Assembly: GCF_947497275.1 (NCBI RefSeq)
Contig: NZ_CANMFS010000012.1
Location: 22,368-86,367 of the forward strand
Source of the DNA: an uncultured Sulfitobacter sp.
GTDB lineage: Bacteria; Pseudomonadota; Alphaproteobacteria; Rhodobacterales; Rhodobacteraceae
DNA length: 64,000 nt
Direction of reading: 5' to 3'
The position numbers and the translations under genes are program-made. Positions 32,855 through 41,724 of the stretch are shown piece by piece; the stretch's first letter is position 1; every line of letters starts with the position of its first letter. The notes under the pieces are model-generated. The model had not been told where the DNA came from. It searched no databases and saw nothing but the letters and a program-made list of their open reading frames with translations.

Positions 32855-35107
32855 ATGTCTCCAGGCTCGGCAGTGGCGCGCGCGATGCGGTTTTCGCGCA
32901 TCTTCTTTCTGACACCACAGGAACACGCAGCGATGAGGGCGGGTCGCGACAGCGGGCTGTTCGATCCGGTCTATTACGCCGGCGCCTATCCGCAGATCCA
33001 TGCGCTGTTCCGGCCCTTCCTGCTGCGCCACTATGTCGTCTACGGCGAACGCATGGGATATCGGCCCAATCCCGATTTCTCGCCCTCGGCCTATCTGCGC
33101 TATAATCCGGACGTCGCGTCGGAGGGGACCTCGCCGTTCCTGCATTACGCCCGCTCGGGCCACAAGGAGGCGCGCATTACCAAGGAACTGCCCAAGGTCG
33201 AGGAGCTGCCGGAAGTGCTGGCCCCCAAGCTGCGCTTTGATCCCGACCGCCCGCGCGCCGATGTGGCGATCGTGATGCACATCTATTATCCCGACCTGTG
33301 GCCCGAATTCAAAGCTAAGATCGACAGCCTGGACATCGCGCACGACCTTTATGTCACGCTGACCTACCGCGGCGACGAGACCGAAGAACTGGCCCGCGAG
33401 ATCCGCGCCGATTTGCCACAGGCCACCGTGGTCCCGCTTGAAAACCGCGGACGCGACATCCTGCCGTTTCTGGCGCTGGTGAACGCGGGCGCGCTGACCG
33501 GGTACAAAGCGGTCTGCAAGATCCACACCAAGAAGTCACCGCATCGCGAGGACGGCGAGAAATGGCGCCGCCATCTGATCGACGGCGTGCTGCCCGATGA
33601 GGGTCTGCAAGGCCTCTTAGAGACGTTTATCGCCGATGACAAAGCCTCGTTCTGGGTCGCCGACGGGCAGCATTTCAACGATACGAAATGGTGGGGCAGC
33701 AATTTCGAGATCACGCGCAGCCTGCTGCGCCGGATCGAGGTGGACATCTCTTCCAGGCGGCTGTCGTTTCCGGCCGGGTCAATCTATTGGATGAAGCCCA
33801 CAATCGTGGATCTGCTGCGCGCGATGAAGCTGCAAACCGAACAGTTCGATCCCGAAATGGCGCAGGTCGACGGCACGCTGGCGCACGCGCTCGAACGCGC
33901 GATGGGATTTTTGTCCGATGCCGCCGATCTGGAAATCCGCCAGACCACGCAGGTGGCGCAGATGCGCGCGGGACAGCTGAAATCAGGCTCTGACACGGGC
34001 GAAATGACGACGCCCGCCTTCGTCAGCGCGTTCTATCTGCCGCAGTTCCATCCGATCCCCGAGAACGACGCCTGGTGGGGCAAGGGATTCACTGAATGGC
34101 GCGGCACCGTCGCCGCACAGCCGATGTACCAGGGCCACATCCAGCCCTTGCTGCCCACCGATCTGGGCTATTACGATCTGCGCGCCACCGAAGTCATGGG
34201 CGAACAGGCCGCACTGGCGCGCGGCGCGGGGATCGACGCATTCTGTGTCTATCACTACTGGTTCGACGGCAAACGCGTGCTGGAAACCCCGCTCGACAAG
34301 CTGCTGGAGAGACCCGAGGTCGATTTCCCGTTCTACCTGTGCTGGGCCAACGAAAGCTGGCGGCGCAACTGGGACGGGCTGTCAGGGACCGTCCTGCTGG
34401 AGCAGACCTACCGCGACGGGTTCGAACAGGCGCTGGTCGACGACAGCCTGAAATACATGAACGATCCGCGCTACATGCGCCCCGACGGGACGCGGCCCCG
34501 TTTTGTCATCTACCGCCCAGAGGACATGCCCGATCCGGCCGGCAGTGTCGCGCGAATGCGCGAGGCCTGGCGCGCGGCGGGCATCGGCGAGGTCGAACTG
34601 GGTGCGGTGTGCTTCCACGTCGACGGCGAGAATCCGGTCGCGGACGATCTGTTCGACTTCTGGATCGAGATGCCGCCGCACGGGATCGTGACGCCCGACG
34701 ACTATCTGTTCGGCGGCCCCGAAGGCAACACGATGGGGCGCAAGGTGCACACCGGCTTCCGCGGGCTGGTCTACGACTATAACAAGGTGATCGAGAATTC
34801 GGTGTCGAAGGCCTATGTCAAAGGGCTGCCCCATAATACGATCTGCGGCGTGATGCCCAGTTGGGACAACTCCGCGCGGCGCGGATTCCAGGCGCATATG
34901 GCCTATGGCGCGAACCCCGCGCGCTTCGGTGTCTGGCTCGACGCGTTAAAGCGGCACCGGATCGCCGGCTCCTACCGCCGCGAATTGTTCGTGAACGCAT
35001 GGAACGAATGGGCCGAAAAGGCGGTGATGGAGCCGAATTCGGTCTACGGTGATATGGCGCTGCGTGTACTGGCGCAAAAAACAGGTAAGGAACACGGTGA
35101 TGTCTAA
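32855..35107 (+). CDS. RgpF-like plus WbsX-like glycan biosynthesis protein
   Basis: The product has 750 residues. The N-terminus carries the same HYL/G-type repeats as the glycosyltransferases at the start of the window (FDPVYYAGAY, HYVVYGERMGYRPNPDFS, YLRYNPDVASEG). Residues about 130-370 resemble the rhamnan synthesis protein F family (IVMHIYYPDLWPEF, VPLENRGRDILPFLAL, KIHTKKSPHREDGEKWR). Residues about 390-740 resemble WbsX (AFYLPQFHPIPENDAWWGKGFTEW, YHYWFDGKRVLETPLD, WANESWRRNWDG, FVNAWNEWAEKAVMEP), a GH99-like domain found in O-antigen and capsule loci. It probably builds or trims the capsule glycan in the cytoplasm. The ATG at 32855 is preceded by TAGGA at a good distance. It overlaps the next gene by eight bases. 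Confidence 0.86.
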   Translation: MSPGSAVARAMRFSRIFFLTPQEHAAMRAGRDSGLFDPVYYAGAYPQIHALFRPFLLRHYVVYGERMGYRPNPDFSPSAYLRYNPDVASEGTSPFLHYARSGHKEARITKELPKVEELPEVLAPKLRFDPDRPRADVAIVMHIYYPDLWPEFKAKIDSLDIAHDLYVTLTYRGDETEELAREIRADLPQATVVPLENRGRDILPFLALVNAGALTGYKAVCKIHTKKSPHREDGEKWRRHLIDGVLPDEGLQGLLETFIADDKASFWVADGQHFNDTKWWGSNFEITRSLLRRIEVDISSRRLSFPAGSIYWMKPTIVDLLRAMKLQTEQFDPEMAQVDGTLAHALERAMGFLSDAADLEIRQTTQVAQMRAGQLKSGSDTGEMTTPAFVSAFYLPQFHPIPENDAWWGKGFTEWRGTVAAQPMYQGHIQPLLPTDLGYYDLRATEVMGEQAALARGAGIDAFCVYHYWFDGKRVLETPLDKLLERPEVDFPFYLCWANESWRRNWDGLSGTVLLEQTYRDGFEQALVDDSLKYMNDPRYMRPDGTRPRFVIYRPEDMPDPAGSVARMREAWRAAGIGEVELGAVCFHVDGENPVADDLFDFWIEMPPHGIVTPDDYLFGGPEGNTMGRKVHTGFRGLVYDYNKVIENSVSKAYVKGLPHNTICGVMPSWDNSARRGFQAHMAYGANPARFGVWLDALKRHRIAGSYRRELFVNAWNEWAEKAVMEPNSVYGDMALRVLAQKTGKEHGDV

Positions 35108-36101
35108 AGTCGTCCTGCACATCGGCACGCACAAAACGGCCACCACCACCATTCAGGACATGTTTCACAAGAACGCGCCCCTGCTGGAAAAGCACGGGCT
35201 GATCTATCCGCGCATCGGTCGGGTAACGGGGCATCACGGGCTGGCCTACGACTGGTCGGCGCTGCCCCCGGTCTACAAGCTCGACTCCAGCAGCCTCGAC
35301 GCTTTCGGCTGGATCGCGCGGGAATATGCCGACCGCGACGCCACCGTTTTTCTCAGCTCCGAAGAGTTTTCACGCGACAACCCCAAGGCATCGGTGGATT
35401 TCGCCGCCGTGCGCGAACGGCTGGCACCCTTCGACGAGATCGAGGTGATCTGCGTGCTGCGCACCCAATGGCAGTTCATCCAGTCGATCTATCTGGAGTT
35501 GAGCCGGCGCAACAACCCGCCGCGCCCGTCGACGATCGCCAAGCCCGCGATCGAAAAGGGCACGTCGATGGGGCTGGCGGTGGATTACAACCTGATCCTC
35601 GACCGGCTGGAAAAGGTGTTCGCGCCCGAGGAAATCACCCTGCTGGACTTCAAGACCTGCAGCCAGGCCGAGGGCCGGATCATCGGCACGTTGCTGCGCC
35701 ATCTCGATATCGACCTGAAGGCGGAGGCGCTGGAACTGGTCAACGACGGGGTCTCGAACAAATCGCCGCATCCGCTGGCCACGTGGATCAGCAATGTCGC
35801 GGTCGAACCGGCAAGCGCGCCCGACTGGCTGTTGGCCCATGCGACGGCGGTGTTCAAGGAGGAGGCGAAGGAGAACGACGTTCCCTGCCTTTTCACCCAG
35901 AACGAATTCAAGACGATGGCAGAGCATTTCGGACCCCTCAACGCGCGTCTCGAAGAACGCCGCCGCGCCGTTCAGCCCGATTTCCGCATCTCCGAACCCG
36001 ACGGCGATGCGATCACGCTTTACCGCAACCAGACCAAGCAATCGGTCTGGAACAAGCTGGCCCGGCGATTGGCCCTGGAGCGGATGAAGACGGAAAAATA
36101 A
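35100..36101 (+). CDS. Sulfotransferase-like protein of the capsule locus
   Basis: The product has 333 residues. The N-terminal loop VVLHIGTHKTATTTIQDMF has the pattern of the 5'-phosphosulfate-binding loop of PAPS-dependent sulfotransferases, and the following blocks (VFLSSEEFSRDNP, EIEVICVLRTQWQFIQSIYLE) match the 3'-phosphate-binding R-x-S region of the same fold. It may therefore add sulfate to the capsular polysaccharide. Sequence similarity beyond these motifs is weak to my eye, so a nucleotide-binding protein of other function is possible. I chose the start at 35100 because it overlaps the preceding stop (eight bases) and AAGGA lies upstream. The phosphohexomutase gene follows after 39 bases. 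Confidence 0.72.
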   Translation: MSKVVLHIGTHKTATTTIQDMFHKNAPLLEKHGLIYPRIGRVTGHHGLAYDWSALPPVYKLDSSSLDAFGWIAREYADRDATVFLSSEEFSRDNPKASVDFAAVRERLAPFDEIEVICVLRTQWQFIQSIYLELSRRNNPPRPSTIAKPAIEKGTSMGLAVDYNLILDRLEKVFAPEEITLLDFKTCSQAEGRIIGTLLRHLDIDLKAEALELVNDGVSNKSPHPLATWISNVAVEPASAPDWLLAHATAVFKEEAKENDVPCLFTQNEFKTMAEHFGPLNARLEERRRAVQPDFRISEPDGDAITLYRNQTKQSVWNKLARRLALERMKTEK

Positions 36102-36140
36102 GTGCCTCCGCACAGGCCCCCATCAGACAGGACCACAGTG

Positions 36141-37625
36141 ATGATCAAACCGCGCGCCAAGGTCGCACCGAACACCTGGGAATTCCTGCGCGACCCGATG
36201 ATCGCGCCCACGGGGTTTCGCGAATACGACGCCCGCTGGCAGTATCCGCAAGGCATCAACCTGCCGGGCATGACGGCGCTGGGGCTGGGGCTTGGCACGC
36301 AGATGCGCCGCCGCGGGATCGCGCCCGTGATCGCCGTGGGCAACGATTACCGCGACTATTCGCTGTCGATCAAGAACGCGCTGATGCTGGGTCTGATGCA
36401 GGCGGGCATCGCGGTGCGCGACATCGGGCCCGCCCTGTCGCCGATGGCTTATTTCGCACAGTTCCACCTGGACGCGCCGGCGGTGGCGATGGTCACGGCA
36501 AGCCACAATCCCAACGGCTGGACCGGCGTGAAGATGGGGTTCGAGCGTCCGCTGACCCACGGCCCCGACGAGATGGCGGAATTGCGCGACATCGTTCTGA
36601 ACGGGGAAGGGGAGGCGCATCCGGGCGGCAGTTACGAGTTTGTCGAGGGAGTGCGCGAGGCCTATCTTGACGATCTGGTGGGCGATTTCCGCATGACACG
36701 CCCTTTGAAGGTGGTCTGCGCCACCGGCAACGGCACCGCGTCGGCCTTTGCGCCCGAGCTGTTGCGCCGTCTCGGCGTCGAGGTGGTCGAGAGCCACAAC
36801 GAGCTGGATTACACCTTCCCGCACTACAACCCCAACCCCGAAGCGATGGAGATGCTGCACGACATGAGCGCCCGCGTCGCCGCCTCGGGGGCGGATTTCG
36901 CGCTGGGGTTCGACGGCGACGGCGACCGCTGCGGCGTGGTCGACGACGACGGCGAGGAAATATTCGCCGACAAGATGGGCGTCATCTTGGCGCGCGATCT
37001 GTCGCGGATCTATCCCAACGCGACCTTCGTGGCGGATGTGAAGTCGACCGGGCTGTTCGCCTCCGATCCGGTGCTCAGGGCAAACGGAGCCCACGCCGAT
37101 TACTGGAAAACCGGCCACAGCCACATGAAGCGCCGGGTACACGCGCTTGGCGCGCTGGCGGGGTTCGAGAAATCGGGCCACTACTTTCTGGCCGAACCGA
37201 TCGGGCGCGGCTATGACTGCGGGATGCGCGTGGCGGTCGAGATCTGCAAGCTGATGGACCGCAACCCGGACATGAAGATGTCGGACCTGCGCCGCGCCCT
37301 GCCGCACACATGGGCCACGCCCACGATGTCGCCCTATGCCGCCGACGAAGATAAATACGACATCTTTGCGCGGATCGTGGCCAAGCTTGAAGGCATGACG
37401 GAAATCGCGGGCTGCAAGGTGGCGCAGGTGGTGACCGTCAATGGCGCGCGCGTGATCCTCGACAACGGCTCGTGGGGGCTGGTGCGCGCCTCGTCGAACA
37501 CGCCCAATCTGGTGGTGGTTTGCGAAAGCGCGCAGTCCGAAGCAGAGCTGCGTGCGATCTTCAAGGCACTCGACGACGTGATCCGTACCGAGCCGGGCGT
37601 GGGAGACTACGACCAGACGTTCTGA
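36141..37625 (+). CDS. Phosphomannomutase/phosphoglucomutase
   Basis: The product has 494 residues. It interconverts hexose 6- and 1-phosphates to make nucleotide-sugar precursors. The four family regions are present: the phosphoserine loop TASHNPNGWTGVKMG, the metal site FDGDGDRCGVVDDDG, the sugar-binding loop FEKSGHYFLAEP, and the phosphate-binding RASSNTPNLVVV. The N-terminal part (TGFREYDARWQYP) is also usual. I chose the ATG at 36141 with AGGAC 8 bases upstream over a GTG at 36102. It is the last gene of the run that starts with kpsM and supplies either mannose- or glucose-type sugars; the specificity cannot be decided from sequence. Confidence 0.92.
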   Translation: MIKPRAKVAPNTWEFLRDPMIAPTGFREYDARWQYPQGINLPGMTALGLGLGTQMRRRGIAPVIAVGNDYRDYSLSIKNALMLGLMQAGIAVRDIGPALSPMAYFAQFHLDAPAVAMVTASHNPNGWTGVKMGFERPLTHGPDEMAELRDIVLNGEGEAHPGGSYEFVEGVREAYLDDLVGDFRMTRPLKVVCATGNGTASAFAPELLRRLGVEVVESHNELDYTFPHYNPNPEAMEMLHDMSARVAASGADFALGFDGDGDRCGVVDDDGEEIFADKMGVILARDLSRIYPNATFVADVKSTGLFASDPVLRANGAHADYWKTGHSHMKRRVHALGALAGFEKSGHYFLAEPIGRGYDCGMRVAVEICKLMDRNPDMKMSDLRRALPHTWATPTMSPYAADEDKYDIFARIVAKLEGMTEIAGCKVAQVVTVNGARVILDNGSWGLVRASSNTPNLVVVCESAQSEAELRAIFKALDDVIRTEPGVGDYDQTF

Positions 37626-37693
37626 AAAGCGGCCCTGATACGGGGTATTGAAGGTGTATTTTTAACATAATCTACCTTATAGATACAGCTTAC

Positions 37694-38521
37694 ATGAAGA
37701 CGATCGTGACGGCATGCATGCTCACCCTTCTGTCGCTTTCACAGGCGGCGGCGCAGGATGCGCGGCCCGATACCGGTTTCTTGCACGGCAGCGGATTCAG
37801 GCCCGCGTATGACGCGGTCTGCGGTCTGGGGTCTGCGATAGGCGACGGATGCACGGCCATTCGGGCGCGCGACATCGTCGACGCCGAAGGCTGGCCGTGG
37901 CGGGCCATCGGGCGGGTCAATTTCGCGGGCATCCGGACCCGGCAACACTGTACCGGCACGCTGGTCGCGCCGCGTGTCGTGCTCACGGCGGCGCATTGCC
38001 TTTACAGCTATCCGCGCAGAATGTGGATCCAGCCGCACAGCATTACCTTCGTTGCAGGCTACCAGCGCGGCGGCGGTGTCGCGGTGTCGCGCGGGCTCCG
38101 CTTTGTGCTGGATGAGGGGCAGGACACCGCCAGCCGTGATTTTCGCGCCACCCCCGATACCGACTGGGCGCTGGTGATCCTCGAAGATCCCATAGGCCAT
38201 GAGGTCGGGTTTCTGGACCTCGCAATACAGGTACCGGCGGGGGCGGGTTTCATGCTTGCGGGCTACGCCGGTCTGCGCCCCGAGGTGCTGTCGGTGGCGC
38301 GCGAGTGCGGGACGCCGCTGGCGGGCGTGCCCGCTGCGGTGATGCTGCGCTGCGCCGCGATGCAGGGCGATTCCGGCGCGCCGGTTCTCGTGCGGCAAGG
38401 CGGCGGCTACGCGGTCGCGGGGGTGTTCTCGTCGGTCATGACGCGGGGCGAAGATGTCTTCAGCCTCGCGATCGCGCCTTCCGCATTCCGTGACGCGGTA
38501 TCGCAGGTCCGGCAGGAATAG
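37694..38521 (+). CDS. Secreted trypsin-like serine protease
   Basis: The product has 275 residues. A signal peptide of about 20 residues (MKTIVTACMLTLLSLSQAAAQ) is followed by a trypsin-fold domain with the complete triad: H101 in LTAAHC, D157 in DTDWALVIL and S227 in QGDSGAPV. Paired cysteines (about 86/102 and 205/220) fit disulfides of the periplasm or outside. It probably cleaves proteins in the periplasm or medium. The gene stands alone, 68 bases after the phosphohexomutase, with an AT-rich upstream region (TAACATAATC, TTATAGATAC) that may hold its own promoter. I see no link to capsule synthesis. Confidence 0.88.
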   Translation: MKTIVTACMLTLLSLSQAAAQDARPDTGFLHGSGFRPAYDAVCGLGSAIGDGCTAIRARDIVDAEGWPWRAIGRVNFAGIRTRQHCTGTLVAPRVVLTAAHCLYSYPRRMWIQPHSITFVAGYQRGGGVAVSRGLRFVLDEGQDTASRDFRATPDTDWALVILEDPIGHEVGFLDLAIQVPAGAGFMLAGYAGLRPEVLSVARECGTPLAGVPAAVMLRCAAMQGDSGAPVLVRQGGGYAVAGVFSSVMTRGEDVFSLAIAPSAFRDAVSQVRQE

Positions 38522-39102
38522 CGCGAAATCATCAATTTGACGCCCCCGCTGACGTTTGCCCGATCCACCTTCCCACAGAGCTTTGGCAAAATGACATACA
38601 CCAAATTCATGCAAGATTGCGCAGCGACCAGATCCGCCCGGAAAATGACGAAACCGAATCCGCGATCGGTATCCTGCCGACCTGCGAAATTCTGCCGAAT
38701 GACACTTGGGTATCCAGGGCACCATGGCGACCGATTATCTCGTCGGTCAGGGCAACAACCCGGTGGCCGGTGGCGACGGAAAAATCATCCATCACCGGCG
38801 TCTGCGGTCTGGATGTCCTGAAGGGGGGGCGGCAACATTCTCATCGGCAACACCACCCAGCTGAGCGGCGTTGTTTCGGTGACGGGCAGCAAGGCCGGAG
38901 AATATCCCGTAACGTTTCCTTTCCCCCGATTACCGCTCTGGATCCCTTCCATGGCCCCACAAGCTGAGCTGCCCGACGGAAGGGGCGGCGGTCCGTACGG
39001 TGACAGGTGAGGTCCGGCCAATCCATCCTGGCGGACCCGGATCCCTTGAAATTGGCATGATGACCTTAGATTAGGGCTTTCATACCAATCAACGAGATCC
39101 CC
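38522..39102. other. 581-base stretch without an intact gene
   Basis: No open frame here looks like a protein gene. Two short stretches read like pieces of a repetitive extracellular protein in different frames (MATDYLVGQGNNPVAGGDG from 38724 and NILIGNTTQLSGVVSVTGS from about 38835), so this may be a decayed gene. The evidence is thin. The promoter of the marR relic must be near the 3' end (ATTAGGGCTTTCATACC). Confidence 0.35.
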
Positions 39103-39363
39103 ATGGCCCAGATCGAAAAGAACAGCCTCGGCTTTCTGATCACCGACACCGCGCGCCTGCTGCGCAAGACTATCGCTCGCCAGATCGAAGGAGCGGGCGC
39201 GGCGCCGCTTTCCTTGGTGGCGCAGGCCGGCCAGAGGGGGCGCATGACGGCGATGGGAGGCGTGAGGCTGGCCCACCGGGAGGCGTTTCGCCGCATCGCT
39301 CTCACCCTGCGCACCAATCCGGGCTACGCGCGCCAGACCCCACCGGAAACCTCGCCCGCATGA
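39103..39363 (+). pseudogene. MarR-family regulator with internal deletion
   Basis: The frame has 86 codons. The first 30 residues (SLGFLITDTARLLRKTIARQIEGAG) are the usual start of a MarR regulator and the last part (REAFRRIALTLRTNPGYA) looks like the final helix. The winged-helix DNA-binding part between them is missing, as full proteins have about 150 residues. It is therefore probably an in-frame deletion derivative that no longer binds DNA. Its stop overlaps the start of the efflux gene (ATGA), the classic marR-pump arrangement. Loss of the regulator could leave the pump constitutively expressed; this is inference. Confidence 0.62.
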
Positions 39364-40655
39364 CCCCTCGCCCGATCATGTCAGAGCGCCGCGTCAGCCT
39401 TCTGGGCGCGATGCTGGTGGCCATCGGACCGGTGTCGATGGCGCTCTATACCCCTGCGATGACAGACATCGTGACCGCTTTCGGCTCTACGCAGGCGGTC
39501 GTGAAGATGACGCTGACGCTTTATTTCGGCGGCTTCGCCTTTGCACAGCTTCTGGCGGGGCCGCTGTCGGACGTGTTGGGGCGGCGCCCCGTCACGATCG
39601 CCTTCATGCTGCTCTATTGCGCCGGCAGCCTGCTGGCCCTCTTCGCGCCGACCGTCGGTGTGCTGATCTTCGCGCGCTTCATCCAGGGGGCCGGGGCCTC
39701 CGTCGGGGTCGCCACATCGCGCGCACTGGTGCGCGATCTGTTCACCCGCGACCAATCCTCGCGGATCATGAACCTGATCGGCATCGTGCTGGCGCTCGGG
39801 CCGGCCTTTGCGCCAACGCTGGGGGGTCTGGTGCTGTGGGTCTTCGGCTGGCGCGCGCTGTTCGTCACGATGCTCTTGCTCGGGATCGGGGTGATCGCGG
39901 TCGTGTATTTCGCCATGTCCGAAACCGTGATCGCCGACCGCAGGCGCCTGAACGTGCGCGCGCTGGCCGGCAGCTACCGCGACGTCCTGTCGAACGGGCA
40001 TTTCCTGACCGCCACGGGGGTGATCGCCGGTGCGCTCGGCGCGATCTATGCACAGGCGACCTTCCTGCCCTTCATCCTGATGAACGGTCTGGGGCTGAGC
40101 CCGCAGCAGTTCGGCCTTGCCATGCTGGCGCAGTCGGGCAGCTTTTTCGCCGCATCACTGGCGGTGCGCAGCTTGATCATCCGCGTCGGCGCGGACCGGC
40201 TGGTGGCGCCGGGGCTGGCGACCATCCTTCTGGGGTCGCTCGGAACCGCGTCGCTTTTGCTGTGGCCGCCCAGCTTTGCGCACGTCATGGTGCCGGTCGC
40301 GATCTATGCCTGCGGCATCGCCTTCGTGATGCCCGCGATGTCCACCGCCGCCCTGGCCCCCTTCACCCGGACTGCCGGTGCCGCCGCCGCCCTGATGGGC
40401 TTTTTCCAGATGGGCGCGGGCTTGCTCATGGGCAGCCTCGGCGCGTTGGTCGGCGACACGCTGGTCGCGATGGCGGTGTTCATCCCGATGATGGGGCTTG
40501 GCGCGTGCCTGTCCTATCTTCTGCACCTGCGGATCAGGGATGACGGGCCTGCCGCCCCGGTCCCTGCCGCCCAGTCCTGTGCCGCAGCCGCACCGGGCCC
40601 GCGCACCGCGCGAACCGTGATCGCCCCCACGCCGGCGATGAAGAACGTCCCGTAG
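39360..40655 (+). CDS. Bcr/CflA-type multidrug efflux MFS transporter
   Basis: The product has 431 residues with about 12 membrane segments, the usual size. The N-terminal half has the drug/proton antiporter pattern: LYTPAMTDIVTAFGSTQAVVKMTLTLYFGGFAFAQL, motif A GPLSDVLGRRPV, and FARFIQGAGASVGVATSRALVRDLF. It should export a drug or small molecule in exchange for protons. The C-terminal 40 residues are Ala/Pro-rich and look cytoplasmic. The start overlaps the marR relic by four bases. It might export a product of the amide-ligase genes, but its position with a marR relic suggests a general efflux pump. Confidence 0.9.
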   Translation: MTPRPIMSERRVSLLGAMLVAIGPVSMALYTPAMTDIVTAFGSTQAVVKMTLTLYFGGFAFAQLLAGPLSDVLGRRPVTIAFMLLYCAGSLLALFAPTVGVLIFARFIQGAGASVGVATSRALVRDLFTRDQSSRIMNLIGIVLALGPAFAPTLGGLVLWVFGWRALFVTMLLLGIGVIAVVYFAMSETVIADRRRLNVRALAGSYRDVLSNGHFLTATGVIAGALGAIYAQATFLPFILMNGLGLSPQQFGLAMLAQSGSFFAASLAVRSLIIRVGADRLVAPGLATILLGSLGTASLLLWPPSFAHVMVPVAIYACGIAFVMPAMSTAALAPFTRTAGAAAALMGFFQMGAGLLMGSLGALVGDTLVAMAVFIPMMGLGACLSYLLHLRIRDDGPAAPVPAAQSCAAAAPGPRTARTVIAPTPAMKNVP

Positions 40656-40745
40656 CCGCGCGCCGTCCCCCTTCCCTGTCGCCCGTATCTGGTACTTTGA
40701 CGTCGGGCGCGCTATCTGCGCAGGGCGCACCTCGAAGGAGCCTTC

Positions 40746-41723
40746 ATGTCCCGGACACCTGATAATCCAGATCCAAGCCTCAGCCTTGCCGCCGCGCGCC
40801 GCGTGCTGCGCATCGAGGCCGACGCGCTGAGCCTGCTGGAACGCGACCTGCCGCCCGATTTCGCGCCCGCCGTGGCGGCCATTCTGGCCAGCCCGGGCCG
40901 GGTGATCGTATCGGGCATCGGCAAATCGGGCCACATCGGCCACAAGATCGCGGCCACCCTCGCCTCTACCGGCACGCCCGCCTATTTCGTCCACGGCGCC
41001 GAAGCGAGCCACGGCGATCTGGGCATGGTGGGGCGCGCGGACGTGTGCATCCTGATCTCCAATTCCGGCGAGACGGCGGAGCTGCGCGATCTGGTTTATC
41101 ACACGCAGCGGTTCTCGATCCCGATGATCGGCATCTCGTCGAACCCCGACAGCACCCTGATGAAGGCAGCCGATTTTCGCCTTACCCTGCCAAAGGCGCC
41201 CGAAGCCTGCGCCATCGGCATGGCCCCCACCACCTCGACCACGCTGACGCTGGCGTTGGGCGATGCGCTGGCCGTGGCGCTGATGGAACAGCGCGGTTTC
41301 GTCGCCGAGGATTACGGCGTGTTCCATCCGGGCGGCAAGCTGGGCGCGCAGATGCGCCGCGTGTCCGACCTGATGCACGGCGGGAGCGAGATGCCGCTGC
41401 TGCCCGCCGACGCCACGATGGAAGATACCCTGCTCGAGATGACCTCGAAAAGCTTCGGCATCGGGGTGCTGGTGTCGGACGGGCGCATCGCGGGCGTGAT
41501 CACCGACGGCGACTTGCGGCGCAACATGGAAGGGTTGATGGGCCGGCGCGCCATCGACATCGCCACCCGCGATCCGCTGACCGTGCCGCCCGATATGCTG
41601 GCCCCCGAGGCGCTGGCGCTTTTGAACGCGCGCAAGCTCAACGTGCTTCTGGTTGCCGACGCAGACGCGCGCCCGCTGGGTGTGCTGCACATCCATGATT
41701 TGCTCAGAGCCGGAGTAGGCTGA
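40746..41723 (+). CDS. kdsD: Arabinose-5-phosphate isomerase (KDO pathway)
   Basis: The product has 325 residues. It converts ribulose 5-phosphate to arabinose 5-phosphate, the first step of KDO synthesis. An N-terminal SIS domain (VIVSGIGKSGHIGHKIAATLASTGTPAYF, HGAEASHGDLGMV, ISNSGETAEL) is followed by two CBS domains (about 205-325), as in KdsD and KpsF. FHPGGKLG joins them, as is usual. A GGAG lies about eight bases before the ATG. It is one base from kdsB, with which it forms an operon. In group 2 capsule loci the copy kpsF serves capsule, so this could equally be called kpsF. Confidence 0.94.
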   Translation: MSRTPDNPDPSLSLAAARRVLRIEADALSLLERDLPPDFAPAVAAILASPGRVIVSGIGKSGHIGHKIAATLASTGTPAYFVHGAEASHGDLGMVGRADVCILISNSGETAELRDLVYHTQRFSIPMIGISSNPDSTLMKAADFRLTLPKAPEACAIGMAPTTSTTLTLALGDALAVALMEQRGFVAEDYGVFHPGGKLGAQMRRVSDLMHGGSEMPLLPADATMEDTLLEMTSKSFGIGVLVSDGRIAGVITDGDLRRNMEGLMGRRAIDIATRDPLTVPPDMLAPEALALLNARKLNVLLVADADARPLGVLHIHDLLRAGVG

Positions 41724-41724
41724 C

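Noticed and set aside
37646..37683. A sigma-70 promoter in front of the trypsin-like protease gene
   Set aside because: TTGAAG and TATAGA are present, but the spacing between them (24 bases) is too long for a standard promoter. The region may still hold one, so I only mention it in the gene entry.
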